This document shows positions 1 to 10,884 of a stretch of DNA of 64,000 nt, in pieces (the stretch's first letter is position 1; every line of letters begins with the position of its first letter). The stretch spans positions 806,001 through 870,000 of the forward strand of contig JBAIAA010000877.1 of NCBI GenBank assembly GCA_037893245.1. The letters run 5' to 3'. Source of the stretch: Crossaster papposus. Lineage: Eukaryota; Echinodermata; Asteroidea; Velatida; Solasteridae. A model generated the notes under the pieces. The model searched no databases, was not told the DNA's origin, and saw nothing but the letters and a program-made list of their open reading frames with translations. The translations under genes were made by a program, and so were the position numbers.

Positions 1-1
1 G

Positions 2-319
2 AGAATCAGACAAGCACAAGCACGGGCAGTCAGAAAGAAGCGCCTTCAGAAAACCACCCAGGTGGCGAACAAGCGCCAACGTCAAAATGTCTCACTGGAG
101 CAACCTACTCCTTCTACTAGCACTGGGCTTTTTCGGAGCTTTCAGTCTAACCGTAGATTCTTGCCTGGGGCTACTTCAGCCTGGAGCGCAGGACCAAAGC
201 CATCAGACCTGTGCTTTGCCTGCGGAAAACCGGGTCACTGGAGACGCAACTGTGGGCAGCAAAAGCAGGCAATGTTTGGAGCATCAGCAGCTGGAAGTGC
301 AGCTCAGCCCAGACAGTAG
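2..319 (+). CDS. Zinc-knuckle (gag-like) ORF of a DIRS-like retrotransposon, 5' end cut by window
   Basis: The frame is open from the left edge and ends at a TAG at 317-319. It encodes a basic, Arg/Lys/Gln-rich protein with one CX2CX4HX4C zinc knuckle (CFACGKPGHWRRNC, about 230-271), the nucleic-acid binding motif of retroelement capsid proteins. The next ORF lies downstream in the +1 frame and overlaps it, as is usual between the gag-like and RT ORFs of DIRS-like elements. The true start lies outside the window. The zinc knuckle is seen directly; assignment to a DIRS-like element rests on the RT-RNase H that follows. Any retroelement gag could carry such a knuckle, so the family call depends on the neighbour. 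Confidence 0.7.
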   Translation, partial: RIRQAQARAVRKKRLQKTTQVANKRQRQNVSLEQPTPSTSTGLFRSFQSNRRFLPGATSAWSAGPKPSDLCFACGKPGHWRRNCGQQKQAMFGASAAGSAAQPRQ

Positions 320-2216
320 TGAAGACCACGGCTTAGCGAGTGGGACAGGAAAGGTCCATTCGGACACTGGGTATGATACTCAGTTTTTTCTTGCAAATTA
401 TTATGAATATGAGCAAGGCGATGGTGAGCCTTTAGTTAAAGGTAGATTAAGAGCAGCTTTAGAATTTTGGAAGAGTATAAATGCAAATCCAGTGGTTTTG
501 GATGTAATTTCGCATGGATATAAGTTGCCTTTCATTTGCACACCTCCTCCTAATATTTTGAAAAACAACAGGTCCGCATTAGAAAATAGCAACTTTGTCG
601 TAGAAGCTATATCGGATCTTGTGATCAAAGGATTAGTAGTTGAGTGCAACAAACCACCTTATGTAGTTAATCCGTTGTCTGTAGCTACCCAAAGTTCGGG
701 TAAGCAAAGATTAATATTAGACCTGCGTTATGTCAACCAATTTCTTTGGAAAGAAACAATTACCTTCGAAGATTGGAGAGTAGCAATGTCTTATTTTCAA
801 AAAGGTGATTTTATGTTTTCCTTTGACCTTAAGTAAGGATACCACCATATAGAGATATTTCGAGATCATTGCAAGTTCCTTAGTTTTGCCTGGATCACAG
901 ATGGGACCAGTAAGTATTATTCGTTTTTAGTGTTGCCTTTTGGCTTATCCACAGCCCCATATATTTTTACAAAGTGTCTAAGGCCTCTTGTAAAGCTTTG
1001 GCGTACTCAAGGACTCTTTGTAGTATTATACCTGGATGACGGTTGGGGCAGAGCGTGTAGCGAGGAAAAGGCCAACCTTGTTGCTTTAAGGGTAAAATCT
1101 GACCTCTTGTCAGCGGGATTTGTTCCAAATGTTCAGAAGTCCCAATGGGTCGCTACTGAAAGTTTGACTTGGCTAGGGCTGGTATGGGATTCTAGAGAAT
1201 TTTCAATCAGAGCTTCTGAAAAGAGAATCCAAGACATCGGGAACTCCATCAATGACATTCAGAGAAAGCTTCCTTATACTACAGCTCGGAAGCTGGCCTC
1301 TATCACGGGCACAATTATTTCTCTGGGCCCAGTAGTAGGGAATGTTTCACAATTGAAAAGTAGGTTCCTCCACATGGAAATTATACAAAAATTTCACTGG
1401 GATTATGAATTTAAACTTGCTAAAGACTGCAGAGTCATTGAGGAATTGGCCTTTTGGAAGGCGGAAGTTCTAACTCTGAACAAACGGAATTTATCTGAAT
1501 ACTCTCTTCCCAAATGTTTTGTGTTTACAGATGCAAGCCAAGTGGGCTGTGGTGCATGGACAGTAGAATGTGGCCGGGAGTTTGTCCTCCAAAGGAACTG
1601 GTCGAGTACAGAGGAAACAAAAAGCTCCACTTGGAGGGAATTACAAGCAGTTTACCTCGCGTTGCAAGCGTTTGCACACAGTTTAAGGGGTAAAGTGGTG
1701 AAGGTTTTCACTGACAATCAAGGTGTGGTATCGGTAGTCAGCAAAGGCAGTATGATAGAAGAACTACTTTCACTTAGTCTTAACATATTTAAATTCTGTA
1801 TGAATCATAGCATTCAACTACAGGTGCTATGGATACCGAGACAGCTTAATCAGCGTGCTGATGAGATCAGTAGGGATGTGGACTGGGATGACTGGGGTGT
1901 TTCGCCTATATTTTTTAGATTTATTGACAGCATTTGGGGACCCCATACAATCGATCGTTTTGCAGATGAAATCAATGCGAAATTGCCAAGATTTAATTCA
2001 AAATACTCATCCCCTGGCACTGAGCTAGTAGATGCATTTTCATGCAACTGGCAAGGAGAAAATAACTGGTTAGTCCCTCCTGTACACTTGGTACCAGAGG
2101 TCTTGAGACACTTGAAGATTTGTGAAATGGGAGGCACTTTGGTCGTTCCCTGCTGGCATTCAGCGCCCTTTTGGACATTGCTTTTTTCATCTCCAAGTTT
2201 ATTTGGAAGCATTTAA
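87..2216 (+). pseudogene. Reverse transcriptase-RNase H of a DIRS-like (tyrosine-recombinase type) retrotransposon, one internal stop
   Basis: One frame runs from about 87 to a TAA at 2214-2216, broken only by a TAA at 834-836. RT is recognisable: conserved SFDLK (catalytic Asp of motif A) just before the stop, GYHHIEIF just after it, LPFGLSTAPYIF near 945, and the catalytic YLDDG at 1029-1043. RNase H follows with FTDAS (Asp), TWREL (Glu), FTDNQ (Asp) and RADEISRD (Asp), so the four acidic residues are present. A conserved DIRS-type tail (GPHTIDRFADEIN, VDAFSCNW, NNWLVPP) follows. The stop sits where family members usually have a Ser between FDLK and GYHH, so a point mutation fits. No tyrosine recombinase ORF is seen downstream; the element appears truncated near 2216. 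The N-terminal part before about 300 is probably overlap with the gag-like frame rather than RT. Confidence 0.88.
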
Positions 2217-2414
2217 TGAGATTCTCAGACCCGTCAGGTATATTCGTTTAAGGTCGAAACCAAAAGTCCTTATTTGGTTCAACATATTTCAAGTCAGAAG
2301 TTTTGTGCGTCAGACTAAAGAGTTAAAGAAGAAGAAGCACAATTGTCTTTGTCGGTCCTGACTTTAAACATTGTACCATTGAATGTAGCAGGGTGTTTCA
2401 AAGTCACGTTTATA
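2217..2414 (+). other. Degenerate tail between retrotransposon and minisatellite
   Basis: Short unassigned stretch. A frame open to 2361 ends in a Lys-rich peptide and could be the frameshifted continuation of the RT ORF, but no tyrosine recombinase motif is visible. Confidence 0.3.
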
Positions 2415-2952
2415 GCCGCATGGCTGGGTAGCCGCATGGCTGGGTAGCCGCATGGCTGGGTAGCCGCATGGCTGGGTAGCCGAATGGCTGGTTAGCCGAA
2501 TGGCTGGTTAGCCGCATGGCTGGGTAGCCGCATGGCTGGGTAGCCGCATGGCTGGGTAGCCGCATGGCTGGGTAGCCGCATGGCTGGGTAGCCGCATGGC
2601 TGGGCAGCCGCATGGCTGGGCAGCCGCATGGCTGGGCAGCCGCATGGCTGGGCAGCCGCATGGCTTGGCAGCCGCATGGCTGGGCAGCCGCATGGCTGGG
2701 CAGCCGCATGGCTGGGCAGCCGCATGGCTGGGCAGCCGCATGGCTGGGCAGCCGCATGGCTGGGCAGCCGCATGGCTGGGCAGCCGCATGGCTGGGCAGC
2801 CGCATGGCTGGGCAGCCGCATGGCTGGGCAGCCGCATGGCTGGGCAGCCGCATGGCTGGGCAGCCGCATGGCTGGGCAGCCGCATGGCTGGGCAGCCGCA
2901 TGGCTGGGCAGCCGCATGGCTGGGCAGCCGCATGGCTGGGCAGCCGCATGGC
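2415..2952. repeat. 16-bp minisatellite, about 33.6 copies
   Basis: A head-to-tail array of the unit GCCGCATGGCTGGGCA. The left third uses a variant ending GGTA and the right two-thirds the GGCA variant, with a few single-base variants (GCCGAATGGCTGGTTA near 2480-2510). Because 16 is not a multiple of 3 and the unit has no stop, long artificial ORFs arise in several frames on both strands. The right edge touches the Tc1/mariner HTH relic. Confidence 0.97.
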
Positions 2953-2956
2953 AAGA

Positions 2957-3081
2957 CATGAGTGGTTGATGTCCAGTCTATTTGCTACATCTAAGTAGTC
3001 TGCGTCGTCAGCCTCAAAGGCATCAATAAGACGATTTCGATCAACGTCCGAGACTCGTCTGTATCTCCCTCTTGCAGCCAT
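2957..3081 (-). pseudogene. N-terminal HTH fragment of a Tc1/mariner (IS630-type) transposase
   Basis: Reading leftward from the ATG at 3081-3079, the peptide starts MAARGRYRRVSD and continues through RNRLIDAFEADDADY and LDVANRLDINHS. This matches the first helix-turn-helix of Tc1/IS630-superfamily transposases (a basic start, then a DAFE...Y..VA..L.I..S pattern). After about 41 residues the frame runs straight into the minisatellite, so no second HTH or DDE catalytic domain remains. A further ATG at 3189 extends the frame upstream, but that part has no family resemblance. Only the DNA-binding N terminus is left; the rest was lost or replaced by the tandem repeat. Confidence 0.65.
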
Positions 3082-3186
3082 TATTGGAAATTTTAGGGGG
3101 CATAAAGTAAAATCTATATGATGCGATCGTGGCAAATGCTGAGCAAATAGAAGATTTTTGTTCTTCAACCTAGAGGGTTTATGTAG

Positions 3187-3602
3187 CATTTATTTGGTAT
3201 GTTTCAAAGATGAGACTACCTGGTTTAATTCCCCATAGGCCACCTATGTTACTTTTGATAACACATACAAATGGATTCCAATGCGTGACCAGTCGTTAAT
3301 GCGTAGAAAATCGGCTGCACATTTAGCGAAATTGATTGTTGATAAATTAAAAGGAAAACATGATTGCGGGTGTGCATTCAAATTCGCGCTAAAATGAATT
3401 ATCAATATACTAAATTCAGTGCACATTCGGGAAATCGCGTGCTGATTTCTTACGACTGGATGCACCATTATGCAAAAACGAATTATCAAATGTTAAATAG
3501 AAAACGGGAATGTGAACGTTCATACTATTTCGCACGAAAACGAATGCACCAGTTACAAACTTATGTGCACATTTCGCGATATCGTCCGGGAAAACCTATA
3601 TT
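3187..3602 (+). repeat. Dispersed repeat, copy 1 of a direct pair
   Basis: Shares almost all of its length with 4098-4500: the same GTTTCAAAGA-GAGAC start, the shared GGCTGCACATT and ACATGATTGCGGGTGTGCAT blocks, and the GTCCGGGAAAACCTATATT end. Copies are offset by 911 bp and differ by scattered substitutions and short indels. No protein or TIR recognised. Confidence 0.85.
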
Positions 3603-4097
3603 AAACGAGGGACATTTTAAATGTTGGACAAAAAATCAAATTCTTGCCAATCCACACAATAAATATTGTGGATTGTTCACACACAAAATTAATTAGACAA
3701 AATAAAACAATATTAAAGCTTAACAATCAGAGAAAAATACATGTTTTGATGTGGCAGTTAAAATTTGGGCATAACACTATCATTTAGAAGATTATAACCA
3801 TTTGAAATATTTAAGAAAGAAGCTCTATTTTGGACGTGCCTCCTGTCTTCGTACTTAAGCCACACAAAAACCATGTCCACAACATGAGACAAATCCACAC
3901 AACGACTAAAAGATGTTGCCTAATCCACACACTAACCAAACAAGTGGTTATTCGGTGGATTTGGACACATTCTGCCTATCCACACAAAGAATGCAGTGTG
4001 CACAAGGGATATGCAACGGCAATCCCCGCGATGCGAGATCCGCGGGGGGAGATCCGCGACGCGAGGTGGCAGATATGGAACTCCATATTATATAGCA
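3603..4097. other. Spacer between the direct repeats
   Basis: AT-rich, with several ATCCACACAA-like words between 3850 and 4010 and a GC-rich patch near 4020-4070. I see no gene in it. Confidence 0.5.
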
Positions 4098-4500
4098 TGT
4101 ATTTGGTAGTTTCAAAGACGAGACCACCTGGTTTGATTCCCCAAATTGTTACTTTTGATAGCACATATGGATTCCAATGCTTGGCCAGGCATACAAATGC
4201 GTAGAAAATCGGCTGCACATTAACGAAATTGATTGTTGATAAATTAAAAGGAAAACATGATTGCGGGTGTGCATTCAAATTCGCGCTAAAATGAACTATC
4301 AATATACTAAATTCAGTGCACATTCGGGAAATCGTGTGATGATTTCTTACGACTGGATGCACCATTATGCAAAAACGAATTATCTATTGTTAAATAGAAA
4401 ACGGGAATGTAAACGTTCATACTATTTCGCGCGAAAACGAATGCACCAGTTACAAGTTTATGTGCACATTTTTCGATATCGTCCGGGAAAACCTATATTT
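4098..4500 (+). repeat. Dispersed repeat, copy 2 of a direct pair
   Basis: Second copy of the element at 3187-3602, same orientation; see that entry. The right boundary is sharp just after CCTATATT, where the two flanks diverge. Confidence 0.85.
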
Positions 4501-4530
4501 GTAAAAGAAAAAACGTTTAAACATATGTAA

Positions 4531-6210
4531 GGCCTCAAATTCGCAAGTTTCCCTCTTTCTCCCTGGCAACACTCCCATCCCCTCATCCCTTCCCACCACC
4601 CCCTCCACCCCCAACACACACACAAACCCCAGCCCCTTTCCCCTTTATACTAAAATCTACCAGAATGCAGGACGTTAAAGCGTTGCTATAAAAATACTTG
4701 AAATTGCTTCGAAATCGGTACGGTCTTTTGTTAACCACCGTTGGGCTCCAAACAGACATTTTTTCCTCAGTCCGCTTACAAGACACAGAAAGTCCCGAAA
4801 GCACCTGTGCGCTCAAGGGAGTGAAAGTCAGCGACAACCTTCAGTGGCCGAGCATAATTAAGATGACAGACTGCAGGGTAGTGTTTACCAGACAGCCGAT
4901 TGATTTTTTTTTCAAACTGCATTATAACACCATACTATAAATATATTTCATAAAGTTTGTGTTTATTTTAGTTTTGCTGAATATCTTTTGATGTAAATAT
5001 CCTTCTTATTTTGTAAAAACAACACGTTGGTCAATCTTGACATTATCTTGGATGGTGAATATTTTGTCAAAAGTGCATTTTTGAGATATTCTTAAAATGT
5101 TACTGTAAGTTATGAATGTCTAAAGTTGTAGGTGATTTCGTTACTATGACTTTTTCTGGAAAATTCGTCCAGAAAGTACGAATTATGTAAGAAGTACAGT
5201 CTAAACCAATTATTTCATAGCTTAGTTGACACTATAGATAACAAAAACCAAGAACCATAAGGACATTGTGTTACAGACTTAATACAATTTCATTTCAAAA
5301 TTACATAAAGAAAAACATTGATTTTCTGACGTAACTCCGTTACCGACACTTATTCAGTCCTGAATACTTCCAGATGAAGATATTTCGATTTTTTTTTCAT
5401 TTTAATATGATAAAAGGAGTTTCATCAGACAATATAAAGCAATAAATAATCGTAGGTCTTAAAACTTTTCCACAGTATGTTAAATTAGAGTTAAGTTGAT
5501 GATGGAGTTTGGACGGTTAGGGATAACGCAACTGTAAGAAAAGCCTACCGGTATGTCTTTTATATTTTGTTAAGGGATTAAATACTTGTTTCATTAACAC
5601 AATATCAAACGTGTTATGAAGGCCAAGAATAGCATTGTTAAAAGAATTTAAACAAGTTAAACAATACCTGAGTTTAACAAAGCAAAGATTACATTGTGCC
5701 ACATTTTGTCATTGTAAATACATGTACATATTTTGCCATTATTTGTACATGTATTATTTTGCCATTATTTTGCCAAAATATTTTGCCAGGTACATGTTTT
5801 TACCTTCTCACATTTTCTTGCGCTCATCTTGCCTATAGAACTGTCGGTGTGCTGTTCTATGGTGCTCATACATGCACTAAACTATATTTTATTGTAATGG
5901 TTTTAAAATTTTGTCATTTGTAAACATGTTTTCAGTTTATTTACAATCAGTCGAAATAAATCACCTTTCGGAAAAAATATCTGTGTGTGTGTATTATAGT
6001 TTTAGTTCTTGGTCATCTGACTAATCAGATCGGTCAGTGATTTCACTGACTAACTAAAAAGGTCAGATTACTAACAGGTTAGTCTAATGAGGCACCATTG
6101 AAATTAGTCACAAGACCAATGTAAACTAGTAATTTTTTTACTAATTAAAGTTTGTCACCCAGTGTATTTGACTAATTAATATTGGTCTAATGTGGCACTG
6201 TGCTAGACTA
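4531..6210. other. Intergenic, AT-rich; no gene seen
   Basis: Contains a C-rich, CA-bearing tract at about 4545-4645 and short tandem ATTTTGCCATT words near 5706-5790. From 5995 to 6210 there are many ACTAA/TTAGT words of no recognised origin. No ORF looks coding. Confidence 0.5.
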
Positions 6211-6214
6211 ACTT

Positions 6215-6290
6215 AAATTAGGTCGGAGGTCGCAGGTTCAAGTCCCGTCTTTTCCGATTTCTGTGTATATTTTAAAATATACTTGAATTA
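6215..6290 (+). mobile_element. Fragment of tRNA-derived SINE (B-box end)
   Basis: GGAGGTCGCAGGTTCAAGTCCCG contains a good Pol III B-box core (GGTTCAAGTCC) followed by an AT-rich tail. It resembles the 3' half of the tRNA-like sequence at 52199-52274. The A-box half is missing. Confidence 0.45.
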
Positions 6291-6484
6291 ATAAAAGCAT
6301 TTAAATAATGTTAGGCCCGTACGCATGATTTATTTTATTGGGGGTGGGGGTGGTTGCGATTTTTTTAGTTGATATTATCGCCTAAGCCAAGTTCATTTTC
6401 GTGTGCCAGTACCGTTAATTATACATCCAAATACCATTATATACCCCGTAAAATGTGGACCTTTTTGTAATTTGTATTGGGTAA

Positions 6485-6509
6485 CCCCCCCCCCCCCCCC
6501 CCCCCCCCC
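6485..6509. repeat. Poly-C tract (C25)
   Basis: Uninterrupted run of 25 C on the plus strand, one of six runs of 17 or more C or G in the window. Confidence 0.98.
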
Positions 6510-6779
6510 GCGTACGGGCCTGACAAAAATATATAGGGGGCCTATTATAAACGAAACTATATTCTGAATGACAGCTCTATTGTGGTCCTTATTGGTAAGT
6601 CCATTCATTAGCAAGGCCTAAAATGAATCCCCATTTTCTTCTTTTATCAGATAGTTTACCTACAACTCATGTTACCGCACGTCGTAGTCATTTGTAAAGT
6701 ACATGTCAATGGCAATAGTACATGTGTATGGTAATGGTTTTGTATTGCATGAAATTAACCTTTTATGAAATAATTATTA

Positions 6780-6806
6780 CTTAATTAATTAATTAATTAA
6801 TTAATT
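6780..6806. repeat. (TTAA)n microsatellite
   Basis: About seven TAAT/TTAA units. Confidence 0.95.
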
Positions 6807-6939
6807 ACTAAAAGAACAACATGAGAGGTTTGTGCAATGGAATCGCAATAAAAAACATGTAAATACCATTTTCCACATTTCTTTTTGCTGACACGTGAGG
6901 GCGCCTGTTATTGACAGCGTGTACTCTGGTCGTTTGTGT

Positions 6940-7695
6940 CCGGTGTGGCGGTCTCACTTCTCCGGGGTGCTCACTTCTCCTAAAGGGAAATTTCGCAAAA
7001 TTGCGCAGTGGTTTACATTTTCGCCGACTTTATTCCGTGTGCTGAGTTCTTTGGTGATGTACTGGTGCACGTAAGATTGTAGGATATGTGACTACGTTAC
7101 AGGGTACCAGTAGAATCCAGGGTTTCCGCGGCGACGGGGCGCGTGCGGCAACCAGAACATTGCACAACCACTGCTGATCTCAAACCAACATATCGATTGG
7201 ATTGTCTATTTATTATGCTTATTCATGATGAAAAAATAGGGTCAAATAAAATGTATTAAACAAGTTTACAGTTGCCTGTTGCATTTATTTATAATAATAG
7301 TAATAACAACGAATATTTGTATTGCGGTGGTATCCATCAAAAAGATGTATACATAGTCCGCCTCATGTGAGTGCTTAGAGATGAAATTAAAACTTTCCCT
7401 CAGTTCAGTCAATCATCCCCATCTGATGAAAACAACTTGCTACAATCTTCAAATTAAATTATTTTCCATTAATTATTTTCGTTTACTGGGTGACCAGCGA
7501 AAATTGGTCCTGAAATCAGACACATCATGTCATAAATGCGATGAAAAATATGGTGATAGCGCCCTCTGTTAGTAGCCCGGCATCAGGAGAAGTAAGCACA
7601 GCGGATAAATGAGTATGTGATTGTAACGTGCTGACTTATCCGCTCAATCTGCCCGGAGAAGCTAGCACGCCGGAGAAGTGAGACCGCCACACCGG
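6940..7695. mobile_element. MITE-like element with ~32-bp terminal inverted repeats
   Basis: The left end reads CCGGTGTGGCGGTCTCACTT and its reverse complement closes the right end at 7676-7695. The inverted match runs about 32 bp with one mismatch (CTTCTCCGGGGTGCT versus CTTCTCCGGCGTGCT). Subterminal CACTTCTCC words recur inside. The ~690-bp interior has no transposase, so this is a non-autonomous element. I could not define a target-site duplication, so the superfamily is open. Confidence 0.7.
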
Positions 7696-8240
7696 TAAAT
7701 GTAAACGGGGCCCTTGGGCCTTGTCTCTGTCTTTGCTGGAGAATGGCACGCTGGAATGGCTTTGCAGCATATCATCCTCAAAGTACAGATATGAGAGATG
7801 CTTGCTTTGAATACTTCGATAAAGACAGGTAGGATGATATCCAAATTTAATTCAAAACATATAAACGCCAGGTGTCGACTGAATGTTTTTACCTATAGTC
7901 CAACAATAAACAAATCCATGATGAATCGGTAAACTAAACCTAATCTCCAAGTCGTTTTTTTATTTAACACGGGTACCTAGCTTTAGACGACGTTAATGAG
8001 GCTAAAAGTAAATTTTGTATTTGGTTGTATTTGGAGTAGAAATAATGATTATCTTTACAGCAGGCTCAAACAAATATTAATCTGAGGCATTGTGTCACTC
8101 GTATAAATTACAACATCCCACACAATTGTTTATGTACACAACAACCACACCAGCACGTTTATGTCACCAGACACGCAACCTTTGGACCTATCGGCGTACT
8201 ATATCTGTGTGAATGGCTAAGTCGTTCAATGGTACGTCGA

Positions 8241-8330
8241 TTAACCCTTTGCACGCTATCGGCGACTCCAGTTGCCCAGCGCATTTATTCCCACACTGCT
8301 ACCGGAGACTCCAGTCGCCCGCGACAACGT
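8241..8330 (+). mobile_element. piggyBac-like left terminus
   Basis: TTAA followed directly by CCCTTTGCACGC is the usual start of piggyBac-type elements, which insert at TTAA. Two subterminal direct repeats follow (GGCGACTCCAGTTGCCC near 8261 and GGAGACTCCAGTCGCCC near 8305). No matching right end (GCGTGCAAAGGGTTAA-like) was found downstream. Confidence 0.5.
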
Positions 8331-8517
8331 TCTATTTATAAATGAATGAATATGACAAAGCATTGACCCCTGACCCTCACCCGGGTACCATTTGATAGAT
8401 GATTACGAACAAAAATACGAGACTATCGTTGTTCAACCAAAAATTCACACTCGTTTCTTACAAAATTCTCTGCTATTTTCGATTGAAAATCTGTCCGTTC
8501 CGCTGTTCGAGTGTTCA

Positions 8518-8664
8518 ATGGACACCGGAGCTGCATTTCAGGAGATCTTTGGGGTCTCAGACTCCGGAGATTCGGACTTGGAAGGCCTTTTTCAGGACGA
8601 TTATGTCAACGATAGTGTCGACAACGAGTATCATGCTAGATTTTTGAAAAAAGGCCTTGTATAA
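8518..8664 (+). pseudogene. Short acidic ORF, possible N terminus of a piggyBac-type transposase
   Basis: The ATG at 8518 opens a 48-codon acidic peptide (MDTGAAFQEIF, DSGDSDLEGLF, DDYVNDSVDN) that stops at 8664. Acidic, DSD-rich N termini are common in piggyBac transposases, and the ORF sits about 270 bp inside the piggyBac-like end. The frame is also open upstream to 8392, but that part has no recognisable features. No DDD catalytic core follows: from 8690 the sequence belongs to an unrelated dispersed repeat. This is a weak call resting mainly on position. Confidence 0.35.
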
Positions 8665-8689
8665 GGATCAAGGGGCATTTTTGGGTAAA

Positions 8690-9075
8690 AGTTGGGAACA
8701 AGACTTTTCAGAACAATTCAGGTATGCTGAATCCGATAAACCTGGTTCCCAAGCGAAATTTTGAGTTTTTAACTGTCTAATTTGCATAATTTGCATAACC
8801 GCTAATTTGCCAAATTTAGACAATTTTTGAACCATTTTCTGCAACAACTCTGTAACCAGGCAGGTGAAAATAGCAAATGAAGTGTTTATACCAATCTTTT
8901 GAAGGTCAGAGATTGTGATAAATGCATTTTAAAAGTAATCAGTGGTAACCCTACTCTTAAATATGCAAATTAGCCGCCGCCATTACAGAAACAATATGTC
9001 TGTCAAATATCTCTGCAACTAGACAAGTAAATGAGGTGTACCTATATGTTTTGAGAGTGGGTGATGAGGTCAACT
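8690..9075 (+). repeat. Dispersed repeat, plus-orientation copy
   Basis: Homologous, in opposite orientation, to 16225-16700. Shared blocks include GGTTCCCAAGCGAAATTTTG, GTCTAATTTGCATAAT, AACCCTACTCTTAAATATGC and TTAGCCGCCGCCATTACAG. Internally it is a degenerate duplication of a unit containing a TTTGCATAT/AAATTAG core and a TCTCTGCAACTAGA-type block. Confidence 0.85.
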
Positions 9076-10620
9076 CTTGACTATGGTTGAGTTAAGGTAT
9101 ACAAATCACCTTTTTAAAGGTGAATTTTTTTTAGAACATTCAATTTCGGATTGTTCCAAATTCTCATATTTCAAACGCTAAGGAAATAAAATATGCTTTA
9201 TTTTGCGGTATACATAACCCTAAAAAGTAATTAAATATGAATTATTTTGTACAAATTACCACATTTCCCACCAACATTTTTTTTTCCAGCAACGACTTTA
9301 GGCCTATAGGTACAGATATTTTAAAAATAGGTACGGGACAAATTCAGAAACTGTGTCAGAGAATCAGCCTATCACAACAGGTTTTTACATAAAGTATTAT
9401 GAACCACACTTACACATAATACTTAAATAAGTTAATCTTCACATACATTTGAAAGTTAATTTAAAAGATTTGTGTAGATTTGGTATATATGTTTTTCGAT
9501 TAATTTGATCATCTACGCATCCATTTATGCACCACGTCTGTTTAATCAACAAATACTAACAACAAAATCCCTGTACTTTTAATGCCAAAGAGTTTTTAAC
9601 AAAAAGCCTTAAAATACGGTCAGTTTTTGATCCAAAGATTTACCAAGTCCAGAGAAAATGGCTTCACCTAAGACGTGACTGACCTAAATTAGCTGCATAG
9701 GACATCAAACCCCATAGTAGCAGAGTAGTTCTTACCCAGTTACTTCCATTTAGTCTGGTTCCCACTTTGTTTATTTCTGTACATATTGACTACTAACTAT
9801 ACTATAGTACTGGTCATTGCACAATGTTACTATATAGAGACCTATTTTTTGTACCTTTCGACTAGAACAATTCTAGTTTTAATAGATGGGGAATCTTTCT
9901 AGATGAAAAATAATACAAAAGATCACCCAGTTCAGTCCAGTATAGTTTTCATTCTAGGGACCTTTTTTGGAACAACGTCGGTGGTCAATTGGATATGCCA
10001 TCAACGAAAGCGCCATTGCAATGAATAGGCTTATTGACCGTAATATTGGAAGGGGTTAATGCTGCGTACAAATCAATCAAATGTTCAATTTAATAACAAT
10101 AAAATGTTATTTTCTAAATTAACATCAAATTGCACATCATATCAAGTGGCTAAATAATCAAAACGTTTTGTTTTAAAAAGTGTTTAAATTTATTGTGGTC
10201 AATTGGACAGGTCGTGAGCAGTAGCGCAACGGCTTATTTACCGTACCGTATTATGCTGCCTAAATCAATCGAACAGACAATTTTAAAATAAACAATGAAA
10301 CTTTTATTTTCAAGATTAATATTAATTGGCACACCCATTCCTGTAATCGGCAGTTCCTCCGCTGTTAGCAGGGGTTAATAAATCAATAAATACATCTTGG
10401 CTAAATAATCGCAAGGTATCAACATTTTTCAGGTTTCATCATATTTTATGGCCAAGTTCTCAATCTACTGTTAGGCCGCAGGATGGTCTCACAAATTCGT
10501 TGATTTTGTGACCCCCCTCAAGAAGCTATTACATTTTTGGCTTAAAATTCGTGTAAATTCCGTCTTTCATCACTCTAAAACTCGCCAAGCCTAAAACATT
10601 CGCATTATCAAGTAATAGTT
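9076..10620. other. Intergenic; degenerate direct duplication at 9975-10410
   Basis: Mostly AT-rich with no gene seen. Two diverged copies of a ~220-bp unit start with GGTCAATTGGA (about 9979 and 10197) and share GTTAATGCTGC/TTATGCTGCC-type and TCAATCAAATG/TCAATCGAAC-type blocks. Confidence 0.5.
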
Positions 10621-10761
10621 AATTTGAGTTGGAAAAATACTCCCGAACCATGTAAAGATAAATCGATGACTTTTACTGCTAACCAATCACAACGAGTTTC
10701 TCATGTAACGTTGACCAATGTCACGACTTGTTTCAGCGGAGTCGGTGCGATCACGTTGTGC

Positions 10762-10884
10762 AAGATGGCGTCTTTATCGGACGCGAATTTAGCTGAAGGG
10801 GGAGGCGACGAAAGTCCTTTGTATTGCTGTATGCACACAACTTATTCCAAATCTAAAGTAATACAATTCAGCGTGAAGAGCTAG
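10762..10884 (+). CDS. Candidate first exon or short ORF, unidentified
   Basis: CAAGATGGCGTC gives an ATG in a strong context within a locally GC/CpG-rich stretch, as is typical of invertebrate first exons. The 40-codon frame (MASLSDANLAEGGGDES...) ends at TAG 10882-10884. Beyond the stop the same frame stays open for another ~25 codons (AKFRECCTRWQSF), so the TAG could be a lesion. No family recognised. It lies 690 bp upstream of the exon pair at 11574/12321 but cannot be joined to it with confidence. Confidence 0.3.
   Translation, partial: KMASLSDANLAEGGGDESPLYCCMHTTYSKSKVIQFSVKS

Noticed and set aside
2410-3189. Long ORFs on both strands across the 16-bp repeat
   Set aside because: They follow from a stop-free 16-bp unit read in every frame; only the HTH start at 3081-2957 resembles a protein.
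5990-6210. ACTAA/TTAGT-rich stretch as a structured RNA
   Set aside because: Short words recur but I could not find a consistent long pairing or a known RNA motif.
10040-10380. Right end of the piggyBac-like element (GGGGTTAA at 10054 and 10374)
   Set aside because: Adjacent bases do not mirror the left-end CCCTTTGCACGC, so the match is only the tetranucleotide.
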